Below are positions 11,319 through 22,860 of a DNA stretch of 48,918 nucleotides, piece by piece. A program made the position numbers and the translations under genes. The notes beneath the pieces are model-generated. The model did no database searches, had not been told where the DNA came from, and saw nothing but the letters and a program-made list of their open reading frames with translations. The stretch is from Acephala macrosclerotiorum (taxonomy: Eukaryota > Ascomycota > Leotiomycetes > Helotiales > Mollisiaceae). The stretch covers positions 1 through 48,918 of the forward strand of contig MU119550.1 in NCBI GenBank assembly GCA_014904845.1, written 5' to 3'. How positions within the stretch are numbered: position 1 is the stretch's first letter; each line of letters starts with the position of its first letter.

Positions 11319-14300
11319 AGCTGGTCTCGTCTTCGGAGCTGCGTTTTGGATACAGGTATAGAGGCATAGAACCGGCGTTCAAGATATAGATATAGATTTT
11401 TATTCAACTCCCTTGATATCCTTCCAGCCTCCGTATTCACTTCTTTCTACTTGCCTATTGCGTCTGCAGCTCTGCCCTGTAAACCCTTCTCACTTCTGCT
11501 GGCAAGTGCCAACCTAGCAGTATATAATCCTCCGCTTCTCCTCAGATGACAAGGACTATCAGCAAGAGAACTCCAATCAGACAAGTAGACGACGAGAAGA
11601 AGAGTGGTCGACCAAGGACCGAGCACAAAGCTGTATCTCTGTAACTAAGCAGCTCCAAGGTCTCATCGCTCATAGGTTTTCGTGTCTCTAGCGGTTCCAG
11701 CGACCATGAATCCAGTGGGACTGGTTTCGAGTTATTGCACACTGTCAACAAAGTCCTCCCTTTTTTTTTTTGCCGTCATCCCTCGATGTTCAAGGTCAGG
11801 TGTGTCTATGTAATTTTACATCGTGCTAACTTTATTTTGTTTCTGGAAATCTGGGATGAGAATGTACCCCGACAAATGATACTCTCCCAGACAGAATACA
11901 GTCATCTCACTTCATTTTCATGTCCTTTAATTTTTTCAAGTTGATAGCGACAAAAGAAGTGATAGCAATTGTACTCAATTCATGAGCTCCCGAAATTCCT
12001 GCCAGATGTTCTCTCATAGCCTGCATCAAAGTATAATTTACCTACCTCTCTTTATGAGGTCCCGATCATGGTCATTGCTCTGGTAGCTCCCCAGCAGCAT
12101 GTGGTATACAAACCACGGACCAACGTTCTGCTTCTTCCCTGGAAGTCGGGAGGGGGTTTATATACACTTAACCTCCTCAAGAATAGACTCCCTATGAGTT
12201 ATCCAAGCGTAAGGACTCCTTGGAAGGAATGGGAGTGCAAGTGACGAGGGGAAACTAGATGCCCAAGCACCTGTTTTTCCAAACCATAGTATTGCAAAAT
12301 TATTTTGCTAAAATTCGAGGGAGTTGCACTCCTTCCTGACCGATTGTAAGCCAAAGGCAGCAGCAGCATTATTTATGAAATGCACTGTACTGTACTTCTC
12401 GGGTCATTTCTGACTCCCCCCGCTTGCCTGCTTCTGAATGTTTGCTTTGCCGTCTTTCTTTTCGTCTGGAATTGGGGGGCTGCTGGTAGTTGACAGCAAT
12501 ATTTTCTTGACAACAAAAAAAATCATCCTCTCACAACTCGGCAGAATATTCCAAAACGCGGCAACTATCCTCGGCACAGCCAGTTCGCGAAAGCTATATC
12601 CTAGAGTAACGCATCGCCAGCCACACGTGAATATGTCATAGGCCATCCGACCCGCCGCTGGATCAATCGTCTTAGCCAGGTTTCGGTGTTTTTATACTTC
12701 TCTCCATAAGGAGAAAGGTTCTATGCGTCATCTCCTCGGTTGAATCCTTGCGGTTGCTGGAATGAGGCGTCGAGGCAAATGGCGAGAAGATAAGCTGAGG
12801 GGATAAACGCTCCCTCGCAACTTTCTTCTCAAGAATCTTATCAACAATAAAGTGGAAATATCCGTCCATACAAACGAAGGAGAAGTTGGCTTGTGCTTGC
12901 TCTTCGCTGTTTGGTTGCTCTTGAATGTTGCTTCCGTTATTCGGTGTTTGTTCTCTCTTTGTTGGGCTCCCTCATTTCGTCTTAACTTCCCCATTAGATG
13001 ACAGCGGGTTAATGCCTAACAGTGATGAATGTCCCTTTCAGCAAGTGCCTTTTAGTATCTATTGGGACGTTATGTTTTAAGGAGTAGAGAGGAGATAACA
13101 CGAGGAGACGTCGAAGCCTTGAACAGGGGAAACAACCATTTAATGGACTTGGCTGTGGAATGGGCTGGGCTAGACCAAGAGGGTTTTCTGCAAGCAATCT
13201 TCGAGAATGATTAGGATTGGACCTCGGCCGCAACCACGAGCGTAATGCCGGAAAGAGCCCCACGACTCGCCCCCGACTCGAATACAGTTTGTAGAATATT
13301 CATCGGAGACTCGTACAATAAGTCCCAAAGAAAGCGCATGGAGAACACGGGAAAATCCCCGGAGGCACTAGGGTTCAAGGTCTTACCAGCGCGCAGAGCC
13401 GGCCAACCTGTGTTTTTAATGATTTTCCCAGCTACATTGAAGACTAAGACGGAATTCGTGTGCAGAAAACAGATGTAGGCGTGCGAGGAGGATATCTCAC
13501 TAGTCGGCGGACAGGCCTACGGTGACTATTTATATTCTCATCTGTCAGTTCCGAACGTCCCTCTTGGATGGTCCAGGAAGCGAAGAAGATTCAGGGACTG
13601 GGTTTCCCATCGTGCGAAGCTACTCCTCATTCATCTTTGTAGATAGTTTCTACCTCTAGAATTAAATTCCGCACCTGAAAGCATGCACGAGAGGGTTATT
13701 TGTACCTGCCTACTGGCGAGACGTGGTTCTTGTGACTCATTCCGTGAGCAAGGGATCGAGGCGTCGGCTTCAGGCAAAAGCGCATTAGTACACGTAAAAG
13801 AACAATAAGATCCAGGGCATAAAACGATTGTGGGTCGCCTTTACGAAAGGACAATCTATGACAAGACGGTAAGATGAAGAAGCTAAGCTTTGGGAGAGAC
13901 TTGTTGGCAGAAACTGGTGCTCATTCTTGTGTATATCGTAGGTGGTCTTTGAGCATGCTCCCGGCGACTTAATTTTCTTCCCTGTCGCAGAAAGCCTTGT
14001 TTCGTTTAACTCTGTTCGTCTCATGTTTGTTGATAGCGGTTGAGACTTGATAGCGCTACATGAGCTGAGACGACAGATCCCCTTCCAATCAGCATTAAAT
14101 TCTCAAATGCAGCCGGAAACCCACAAGTCAAGGTCCCGATATTACTAGTACAGCCTTAGGAAGTTTTTGAGTCCTCTTTACTCGGAGACTTGTATCATGT
14201 GGGTAGAATCGTTGATTTGTTTTGGTTTTTGATGTCTTCTCTATGGGGGTTTTTATACTCTCCGCTCAGCCAAGTTTTGCTAGCTTCCAGATTCTCTGAG

Positions 14301-14560
14301 CGCAAGGACGACGACAACAAGGAAGTAGTGCCACATAAGAGGCGAGGAATCTCTGGGTATAAAGAGCTTCGCAGTTCTTTCAAATAATGATAAAAACGTG
14401 TACCAAGGAAGCATTGTCGTCTACCATCTAGGCGCTCGGTGGACGAAATGTTACCTAAATGCACTGCATGGCTTGATGGCTTGGAGCAATAATTGCTCCA
14501 GCCAGCTAGGATTTTTATACTTTTTTTTGCATGATTTTCGCTCCAAATCGCCTCAAAGCA
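11319..14560. other. Long gene-poor stretch of normal composition
   Basis: After the AKR 3' end, roughly 3.2 kb has balanced composition but no frame longer than 90 codons and none with recognisable motifs on either strand. Poly-T/poly-A runs and short pyrimidine tracts occur (for example 11759-11771). A hairpin TGGAGCAA-TAA-TTGCTCCA lies at 14482-14500, just before the AT island. It may hold untranslated sequence, a non-coding RNA or remains of a decayed locus, but I cannot support any of these. Confidence 0.4.
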
Positions 14561-14850
14561 ATTATTAAAAGCAATATAAATCTGATAGCGAGAAAATATT
14601 TCTTATTAAATATATTTTAAGCTTTTTACAAATATAAATATTTTTACTAAAAAAATTAAATATATAATTTTAATAATTTAAATAAAATTAAAAATATTAT
14701 TTTATTATTTTATTATTTTATTATTTTATTATTTTATTATTTTATAAAATATAATTACTTATAAAAAATTATATAAATATTATTAATTTATTTATATAAT
14801 TCGATAAATTAATATTTCGAATAAAAAACATATATTTGTAGATTTAAACT
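14560..14850. other. Small AT island with (ATTATTTT)n microsatellite
   Basis: About 290 bases of RIP-like AT-rich DNA with sharp edges inside normal sequence. An 8-base repeat ATTATTTT runs about six times at 14697-14745. It probably marks a short degraded repeat insertion. Confidence 0.7.
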
Positions 14851-14859
14851 TTGATTTGT

Positions 14860-16228
14860 TAATATACCAGGCAAAACCGGGGTCAGGATTTATTACACGT
14901 CCAATGATATATTGAAAAGCGACATTATCTATTCCAAATCAACATTTCCTACCCCACACTTTTTGTTTGCTTCAAACCATTGTCAGTTGCCAAGGTTAGC
15001 ACTCCCTCAATCACACTTCTACAACATACTCATGTATAATGATCAGCTGCAATCCCACGCTCACTTTTAACCGGCGGGAACTAGATGTGTGTATTAATAT
15101 TGTTAAGCAACGCTGAGGCTAAACTCCGAATTGATCTAGAGCCCCTTAACACGTCACAAATGATAAAGCAGCCTTCGCAAAGGTCTATCAGCGACACAGA
15201 GAGCTCCTCGAGGCTAGGCCTGTCACTAATTTCTCGAATGAGCTCGATGGGGAAGCCTGCACATGTGCAAAGCATTGTAAATGAAGAGAACGAGATGGAG
15301 CAGATGTAAAAGTTGGACGAGAGACACAACCATCATTGAGCAGCAGATCGTGGAGCGATATACTTTTGATAAGGGATTGAGGCTGCAGTGGTGGCTATGT
15401 TGAGACATGCAGAAAGCCACTTGTCACATGATACAACAGTAAAAAGCTTGGAACTGCGATTGTTATCAAAGTTTAATAGTGGGATGTCCCTCGTACCTCG
15501 CGCCATGTCCTGCCTTTGACGACTTGAACTTTGAAATAATTTAAAACTTTTAATTATAGAGCTTTTATTCGTACCGGCTCCGCCGGCGCGAGTGGGGTGT
15601 GGGGGGGGAACGCCCCCCCGAGCTCTACGAGGAGCTGGAGCTATTCTATGGGGAGCTTTAAATACCAAAAGCGACACATCTTAGCGTTTCTTGGCAAAAC
15701 CTTGGCGCAAAAACGTGCCGCAAATATCACGTTTTATTACGTAACCCCTACGTGGACTTTTTTTTCCCTAGTAGGAAACCTTTAACTATCGTCAAAGGCA
15801 TTGACAGCTGAGGCTCCGAATCAGATTGTATACATATAAACTTTAACTCGCTGCGGTAGGAAGGCATGTATGGATTCGGCTTCCGTCCTTATTGCTCCAG
15901 CGACCGGCCCCTGAGTACAAAGTAACTTTCCCTTTTTACCTACGTATTGCACGTGACTGTTACAGCCTGACCAGCGCAGCGCTCAGCCGCAAAACGCGGT
16001 TGCGAACCATCGATCCTTCAAACCCGAAGACTTCAACATAAGACTGCACAAGCTCTGAGGCTCATCACTAGGAGGCTACTCAAGTACTATAAGGTCCCCA
16101 CCGCCCTCCATTCTTCGCTTGCGGCCCGGACCTCCCCCTTATTTTAACCTCGCCTGCTCTATAGCTGCCGTCCGCGGCCCGACTTCACGTCAACCATAAG
16201 GCAGCGCATCCGGCAACAGAACACGAAA
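14860..16228. other. Intergenic, with a GC-rich hairpin
   Basis: Upstream flank of the NACHT pseudogene. A minus-strand frame at 15081-15329 (82 codons, from a mid-frame start) has a protein-like composition, with IELIREISDRPSLEELSVS, but I do not recognise it and both ends are unsupported. At 15575-15620 lies an unusually GC-rich patch containing CCGCCGGCG and a seven-pair G/C stem with an AACG loop. The last ~200 bases before 16229 are rich in CCGC/CCTCC and likely include the old promoter. Confidence 0.4.
15574..15625. repeat. GC-rich stem-loop
   Basis: GGGGGGG (15602-15608), loop AACG, CCCCCCC (15613-15619), preceded by the palindromic CGCCGGCG. Very different in composition from both sides. 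It could be the end of a small mobile element, but no matching second end was found. Confidence 0.6.
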
Positions 16229-19200
16229 ATGGACCCGGTCTCGGCTTACGGGTTGTTCTGCAACACCATCACGACGGTGGATACGGCAGTCAAAGTTGCC
16301 AAGAATCTCAAAGACTTGTACGACTCCTCAAGCGGATTTTCCAAGGAGGCCCAACGCCTTTGAGACGAAACAGAGCATCTCACTACCATTTTCCACGAAC
16401 TTTCGGCGACTCAAGTGCAGCTATCATCAATTCCACAGCACCCGCTGCTCAACAAGGTAGCTAAAGAGTGTGTGGAAGTCTCCGAACAGATTCAACTCAT
16501 CCTAGACAAATGCAAAATGAACTCCTAGGGCTCTAAGGCCGTCGCTGTCTTCAAAGCATGGGTTAAGTCACAAAACGCAAAGTCGGAGCTACAAGAACTG
16601 CAACTAGAGCTCCAAACCAGTAGCGATCGACTTCGAAATGCGATGGCTCTTGCAACTCGGTAAACTTCCCAAACGACCAAAACTTGGTACTCCCCAGCAT
16701 TGCTGACCCTACAATAGAGCGGACTTAGTCGCCCTGAAGCAAAGTCTTTCTAACGTGGGCAAGAATCACTCTGAAGTCATGGATAAACTCTCCTCCATAA
16801 GCAAGGAGGTTTCAAATCAGAATAACATCTTCCAAGATGTGAGCCGGCTAATTGCTTTCTTTGAAGAGGCCCAGGACTCCATCAACCATGCGGCCATCAT
16901 CCGTGCTCTCAAGCCTCTGTCCGCCCACACTAGAGAGAGCGAAATCACTAGACACCATAGAAAGACGTTCGAGTGGATCATTGACCCAGAATCCGAGTCT
17001 CAGGGACAATCCAACTTGGACAATATATCCTTCATGGACTGGTTAAAGCACGGATCTGGTATCTTCCATTTCTCTGGGAAGCCTGGCTCTGGAAAATCCA
17101 CGCTATTCAAGTTCCTCGCAAATTATTGCAGGGTTCGCCAGAGCCTGGAAGAATGGGCTGCATCAGCAAACAAACAGCTCGTTCTCTCCAAGTTCTTTTT
17201 CTGGAGACACGGCTCCAATGACCAGAAATCTGTATCTGGCCTTCTTCGGGGGCTACTTTACGAAATATGCGTGGACAACGCATACATTACAAAACTTCTA
17301 TTCCCTGACATGTGGGGGAAAGAAAGGCTGCAAAGGGATTTGACTATCAAAGATGGTGATATTCGCACTGCGTTTGATCAAATGTGCACCAACCAAGCTG
17401 TTCGTCAAAAATTCAGGCTGTGTTTCTTCATCGACGGGCTGGATGAGTTTAGTGGCGAGGAGATGACGCACTTGAAGTTTGTAAAGATGTTGCAAGACTA
17501 GACACGCCAACCCGAAGATATTACAAGCACCGACAACTTTATCAAGCTCTGTGTTTCCAGTCGAGAAGACCATTCGATCATGAGTGTATTTCAGACTTCA
17601 CGCCAAATTCGACTACAAGATATCACCAAACGCGACATCGCGGCAATCGTTGAGGATACACTCCTTAGTAATGAATACTTCGTGCATTTGCAGGAGAAAA
17701 ATGCCTCTGGATGTGAAGAACTAATCAGATCAATTTTGCAAGGGGCGGAGGGTGTTTTCCTTTGGGTATCGCTCCTCCTCATCTCCTTGAGGATGAACTT
17801 CCCGGCGTGTCTTCGGTAGCAGCACTCCAGAGCATAGTGCGGACAACTCCCATTTACCTTGAGGGATTCATCAGTCGGATCTTAGATACCATACGGAAGC
17901 ATCATCGCCGTGGCGCCTACTTCATTCTTGCCATGGCGTTGCGGATGATGGGATTTCATCTTAGTGATAATGGCAAGTTTCCTGCCGCAGAGCAGAATGA
18001 ATACGAGGAAATCTTTGGATCCCAGCGTGATTGGCGTCCATATCTATCTATATTCGGCCTCTCAGCTGTATTAGAAACCCTTGAGGAGGGGAACAAACCA
18101 GAAGAATATGGAGATGTTCTTGCGTCACTGGCAGAACAGAAGCACGAAACCCGGAGCCAGGACGCCGCTGTGAAGGTCCGGACATGGTGTAAAGGATTGC
18201 TTGATGTCACCAGCATTCGCCAACGAGACATATTCAGCAGACTTGATCAGGAGCCTTGGTACAATGATGCAGAATCGAAGCAGTCGAGCGTCGACCAACA
18301 ATCGGAGTCGGGTTCCGAATCAACTTCTGATGTGGACCAACGACAATTCACCTTCGTCAAATTTACACACAGATCAGTTCCTGATTTCCTCATGTCTATC
18401 ATTCAAACAAGAGCGAGTGAATACAGCTTTGATGACAGCGATATTGCGAAGGGCATTATTGCGACATTAATCGCGGAGACCGCCTCAAGCTACAATGACA
18501 CGCTGCCACTGTCGGCTAACCTGGCGTATTGCCTTCAGCATGACCTTCGCCTACTTCGATTACGAGCGATACCAGAGTCAAGTCCGGTCTTTCCAATGCT
18601 CGAAGAACTCGAACTTGCTAGGTTACATGCGTACCAAAGGGTGATCCATTTATTCCCTGAGTATGAACGATTTTCGAGAGACTTAGATGTTCCTTGTGGT
18701 AGCCAACAGGAGTTCCTAGTCTTCCAGGACGACTACGGATGGGGATTGCTTCAAGCTGATCATAAAGCCCTCATACCCTTGGGTGCACCAGCCACTGTGT
18801 TGACCCACGCAAGCCATGCTGGGCTACGTGAATATATCGGGTGGAAGCTGAGGAATAACTCGGGGTTTGGGGACAACCTGGCGTTACTTTTCTCGGCCTT
18901 AAACGGCCTATCGACGTACTATTCCTATTTTTGGACTAGGTACCCTCGATGCTACACCTCTACACTCCGGCTTGTGTTGAGTGCTGGGGCTCCGCTCGAT
19001 ATTCCAATTCCAGCTGTGCCAGTCAGTGTCAACAGCAACAATTACGTCACTACGTACGTAGTACTAGTTTGGCATGCTCAGGAAATTTTAGTCGCCCCAG
19101 ACAAAGCTCTCTATCCAGAGCCAAATGGAAAAGGGCCTCCCTACTTCGCTGGCTGGACCTGGATGGCTGTTTTGCCAAGTATCATGAATGCTTTGATTAT

Positions 19201-19598
19201 CTACCATGGATCATGAGGTAGCCTTGCAACTTTGGGAGTTTTTAGAAGTTTGGCTCGAATTTGGCGCGATGCCTCCCGTGGATATCGTCTGCATTGGATC
19301 CAAGAAACTAGAAAAAAGGATGCTCGGTTCCCAGACACAGATGGAAGTAAAGTATAGAGTGCCCGTAGACTCCAAGTACAGGAATGGAGCAACTGTTGTC
19401 GAATCAGGTTTCAGATGTAACCGGGTAAGTGAAGAGGTGATCATGGGCCGTCTTGGGACAATGAAAGATAGCAATTTCGCGGATTTGGTAAAGTCTCATC
19501 GACCGCCAAACGCTGCGATTCTCCTCAAATACATTGACCGAAATCTCGCTATATTTCGGGGTAAAATCAAGGCACAAACCGGTCTCGAGGATATATAA
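16229..19598 (+). pseudogene. NACHT-domain STAND protein, broken (NLR-like)
   Basis: A once ~1,090-codon gene. The 5' exon (16229-16659) encodes a fungal STAND N-terminal domain beginning MDPVSAYGLF, then a 58-bp intron (GTAAAC donor, TGCTGAC branch, AATAG acceptor at 16717), then the NACHT domain with P-loop GKPGSGKST (about 17076-17102) and Walker B LCFFIDGLDEF (about 17418-17450), a sensor-region CVSSRED block, GVFLW at 17752, and a long helical C-terminal part with no ankyrin or WD repeats that I recognise. Breaks: TGA 16361, TAG 16526, TAG 17499 (a TRQPED segment follows in frame, so probably a former Trp), a frameshift near 17795 and another near 19210. Such proteins act in fungal self/non-self recognition and regulated cell death. 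No intact product is expected. Confidence 0.88.
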
Positions 19599-20657
19599 GA
19601 TATACTTGAAGTAGATACTAAAGGAACGATTTTTAGTTTTTAAAAGATTCTTTCCATTCGAATTTTGTCTGTTCTATAGGCCGAACTAAAAAGATCCTCG
19701 CCGGTCCCTCGAAAGTGAAACTGAGCTTTTTATTCGAATGCAAGTCTCATTATACACTCAAAGTGAAGGTCAAAAACCAAAAGCCTTGGAATAGGAATGA
19801 CCCTCTACGGTAAATTCCTGCAATCTTTTCGGTTCTCTGGACCATTATCGGTTACCAAGTATAGCCGTTCAATGTACGTTATACAATGTACTCGTATATA
19901 TCCAGCAGCTTTGGGCTCTTCAGCTGTAATTAAGCTGCTTCCGCTGATGGCGTGCTCCAGCCACACGTACTTATCATCGTTCATCCATCTTTTTATTACA
20001 AATACATCTTTTACAAGTTTGCAGCCTTTCTAGCCTCTTTTTACCCGCTTCGAAAGCTATGAAAATGAGCTGGTATATGTAATAACCTTTTTAAAAGGCG
20101 CTTAATAAAAACCCGATATCGTATATATTTAATATTGTAAATAAAATATAAAATATAAAAATTTATTATAAATTTATTTCTTTTATAAATAAATTATATA
20201 TATATATTAAATTGAATTAAATTAATATTAATATTAATATTTATTATTTATTATTTATTATTTATTATTTATTATTTATTATTTATTATTTATTATTTAT
20301 TATTTATTATTTATTATATTTGAAGTTGAAATAATAATTCAAAGATTTTTCTTTAAATATAATCAATTAATATTGCTCTTATGCTCAGGTACTACTACCC
20401 AGTCGCGTTCTTATTCTCGCTACCCCGAACCAATCGATTCTCACTCTTATGCTTCTCGTTGCGAGAGAGAAGTACGGGCAAAGATAATTATATCGGCCCC
20501 TAAGCTTTGAGCGGCCTTCCGTATATTCCCTGCTGCTGGCTGCAGTACCGTTTAGTTAAAGGCTGCGTCGTTGATGCAACGTTGGTGTTTTCGACCGATT
20601 TGACCCTGATGCTGCTACTTTCAGACACCGGAATGCCATTTATCTCATAGCGCCACG
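19599..20657. other. Intergenic with AT patch and heptamer microsatellite
   Basis: No gene seen. An AT-rich patch spans 20100-20370. Downstream of it (20380-20650) composition is normal, without frames of note. Confidence 0.5.
20241..20321. repeat. (TTATTTA)n microsatellite
   Basis: Around eleven uninterrupted copies of a 7-base unit TTATTTA. Confidence 0.9.
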
Positions 20658-21423
20658 ATGCTCACTTCAGCATCTATGCTCTTACTGTTAACAGTTATAA
20701 TTTCGTTGGATTATTTCTTATGGGCGAAGATACTCATCTGGCCCGCCACAAGCAATGCTAGCTGCTCCTCGCCAATCAAGTACAAACACCTTGATCCATT
20801 CTTGAATTAGACCTATTTATCAAGAAAATTAAGTACACGCAAACAGGAAATTTACTAGCCCTAGATGAGGAAATCTTCTCCAAATATGGAAAGACAGTAC
20901 ACAATCTCTTTTTTGGCGCAAATCACTGGATGACTACGGGCCCTTCTCATTGTACAAACTATCGCTGCTACTGAAGTTGACAAATTCGGAAACGAGCGTA
21001 CAAATCGCGAATCCTGCGGGCCACTGCTAGGAGATGGTGCATTTACGGTTGATAGGGCATTAGGAAAAGATCTTGAGATATCATCAGTCCCATTTTCAGC
21101 CGATCACAAGTTTCGTAGTTATCATCGTTAAGAACTCACATCCAGTGCTTTATTCATCATATTCCTTGTGATGGGTCCACATTTGATATCCAGCCTCTCA
21201 TCAAAATGCTTTCCTTGGCTAATTGGCACCGACAAAAAATGGCTCGAGAAATGCGCCGAAATACATGCCATCGTCGACGGTTACATCGAAGAAGAAATTG
21301 AGCACCAAAAACATACAAAAAAGCTGGGATTATCACCGGATACTACCTCTGAGCCATTAGCTTAGAAGTATGTTTTTCTCAGAGAACTTGTTAAAAATAA
21401 CTCGGATGACAAGCTTTATATTT
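20658..21423 (+). pseudogene. Cytochrome P450 fragment (CYP52/alkane-hydroxylase-like), 5' half only
   Basis: ATG at 20658 opens a frame with a membrane anchor (LLLLTVIISLDYFLW) and IKYKHLDPFL. After a frameshift near 20806 the next frame reads LDLFIKKIK, then LALDEEIFSKYGKT and LFFGANHW; after another shift near 20955 it reads DKFGNERTN, GPLLGDGAFTVD and PFSADHKF. A later frame (21168-21364) gives FPWLIGTDKKWLEK and IVDGYIEEE, then after the TAG at 21363 a YVFLRELVKN block. This is the N-terminal half of a CYP52-type P450 (C-helix region, and the stretch leading to the I-helix). The I-helix AGxDT, ExxR and heme-Cys loop are absent: homology stops at about 21420, exactly where the HET pseudogene ends. 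At least three frameshifts plus internal loss between about 21120 and 21170. Confidence 0.75.
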
Positions 21424-22860
21424 GAAACGAAATTATGAATGACTGAATCTCGGCATGCACAAACGCGATGCTGACCTCTTCCAAAGACAAACTATGGTCT
21501 GGGTTCAATTCATGCCCGGAATCGCTCACGAGCTCTAGTATGCCGTAGATCTTGTCCCGCGGATTGGTAGCAAAGCAAAGGGACGCTCTCGCAATGAGAT
21601 TAAGTGTTTTGAGCTGGTATCTTTCTCCGTGCCGCTTTTTCATAGCCTTTTGTAGTATTATGTCCATGATCGTCTTGACCGTGAGCACAGAGATATGCAA
21701 CTTGAAGGCCAGCGCCGAGTCGACTTGATTATCGTTATTAAGAATCAAAAGTTCCTGAAAGAAGCCGTAAGCGTGATGGAACCGATCATAGTGAATTTCA
21801 TCTCTGCCATAAAGGATCATTCGATCGCGAGCCATGACAGTCTCCTGTATGATCCAAATCCGATTCCAGTATGGCCGATGCACAAGAGCCCCGACTACTT
21901 TCCAGCTTGTCTCGTCAAGAGGGAACTGATGAAATTTGAGGACAGCCGTCAAGGGATTGGCAAGAAGATCTTTTTCAGAAGCCTTTCGAGCTTTATCAAT
22001 GGCATCAGCCCATCTCTGGAGGAAAGCGATAGCCAGGCTGCTGTCATCCGCTTCTTCGCTGAGCCAGTCGAGAATGCGATTGGCCTGAGAGTATAGGGCA
22101 CTCATAAGCGGGACCTGACGATTTTTCTCCTCAATCGAAGACTGATTGATGCAGATTGTATCGATCCAAAGGAACTTGGACTTTGCTCGCTCAGCTACCA
22201 GCTTCAATGCGGCATATAGATTAGTTGTCGCCTGGAAAAGATAGCCGTCTACAAATATTTCTCGTGTTGCCGAGGCGTCTCCCCAGCAGTACGGAGATTG
22301 CGGCATAAAGTGATGCGACTATAGGGCATTCTAGGCACCTAGTACGCTGGAGACACGCTATCTCACCGCCAAGAAGCTTCAAGTACAGTATATTTCTAGG
22401 CTATCAGCCCTAGAAGCCTTTCTAGAGATCTTAAGTAGCTCTAAGGTCTGTCAAGCCTAGGCAGCCTATCAGCGCTCGCTATTTACACCTTATCTTAGGC
22501 ACTATCCCGCATGCGGTTGCTTTAAAACCTTTGGCTAATAGGCGTTAATACCCTAGATTTACAGGGAATATATTCGCTTATAGCACTCTTTTTAGCGCTC
22601 TATGGCGATATCGTTGCCCGAAGAACATTATTTCAGGGCACGAGGCCCTGTAGTCGCATCACTTTATGCCGCAATCTCCGTACGACAAGGCTTCGTACTC
22701 TAGAGCATGAGCGAGTTTAAAATGGTGAATTTGATAGGCGATCTGAGAAGAGTTGATTTCCCAATCTTCAATGGTCACCAGCCGTATCTCTCTGGCATTC
22801 GTGCGTAGCGATCGGTAGAAGGCATAAAGCCTGGAGTAGACATGTCTGAGCCAAGAAGAA
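21416..22860 (-). pseudogene. HET-domain protein, interrupted by a MITE and truncated
   Basis: Heterokaryon-incompatibility (HET) family. The 3' part is an open frame of 296 codons (21416-22306) with YCWGD, LWIDTICINQ (residues 46-55), the VLIWLG-equivalent RILDWLSEE, NRIWIIQE (~149-156) and FATNPRDKIYGIL. The 5' part is on the far side of the MITE (22683-22860, minus) and reads AREIRLVTIEDW and then LEYEALSY, the segment that normally precedes CWGD. The apparent start MPQSP of the open frame is encoded by the MITE's terminal repeat and is not native. Upstream of the 5' part the frame hits TGA near 22885 and no start is evident. The C-terminus stops abruptly at the junction with the P450 fragment. 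HET proteins trigger incompatibility cell death; this copy is almost certainly inactive. Confidence 0.85.
22292..22680. mobile_element. MITE, 389 bp, 36-bp TIRs, TA target duplication
   Basis: Terminal inverted repeats at 22292-22327 and 22645-22680 match at 35 of 36 positions and begin CGGAGATTGCGGCATAAAG. Both ends are flanked by TA (22290-22291 and 22681-22682), the target duplication of Tc1/mariner (including Fot/pogo-like) elements; because the flanks are GTAC on both sides a 4-bp duplication with a shorter repeat is also possible. The interior has no long frame, with many CTAG-containing words, so it is non-autonomous. Removing the element with one TA rejoins the HET reading frame exactly through EALSY and CWGD. 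Confidence 0.92.

Noticed and set aside
15333..15677. 114-codon minus-strand frame through the GC-rich hairpin
   Set aside because: Pro/Arg/Gly-rich stretch is a direct product of the G/C homopolymers; no motif.
21695..22096. 133-codon plus-strand ORF
   Set aside because: Antisense shadow of the HET domain reading frame.
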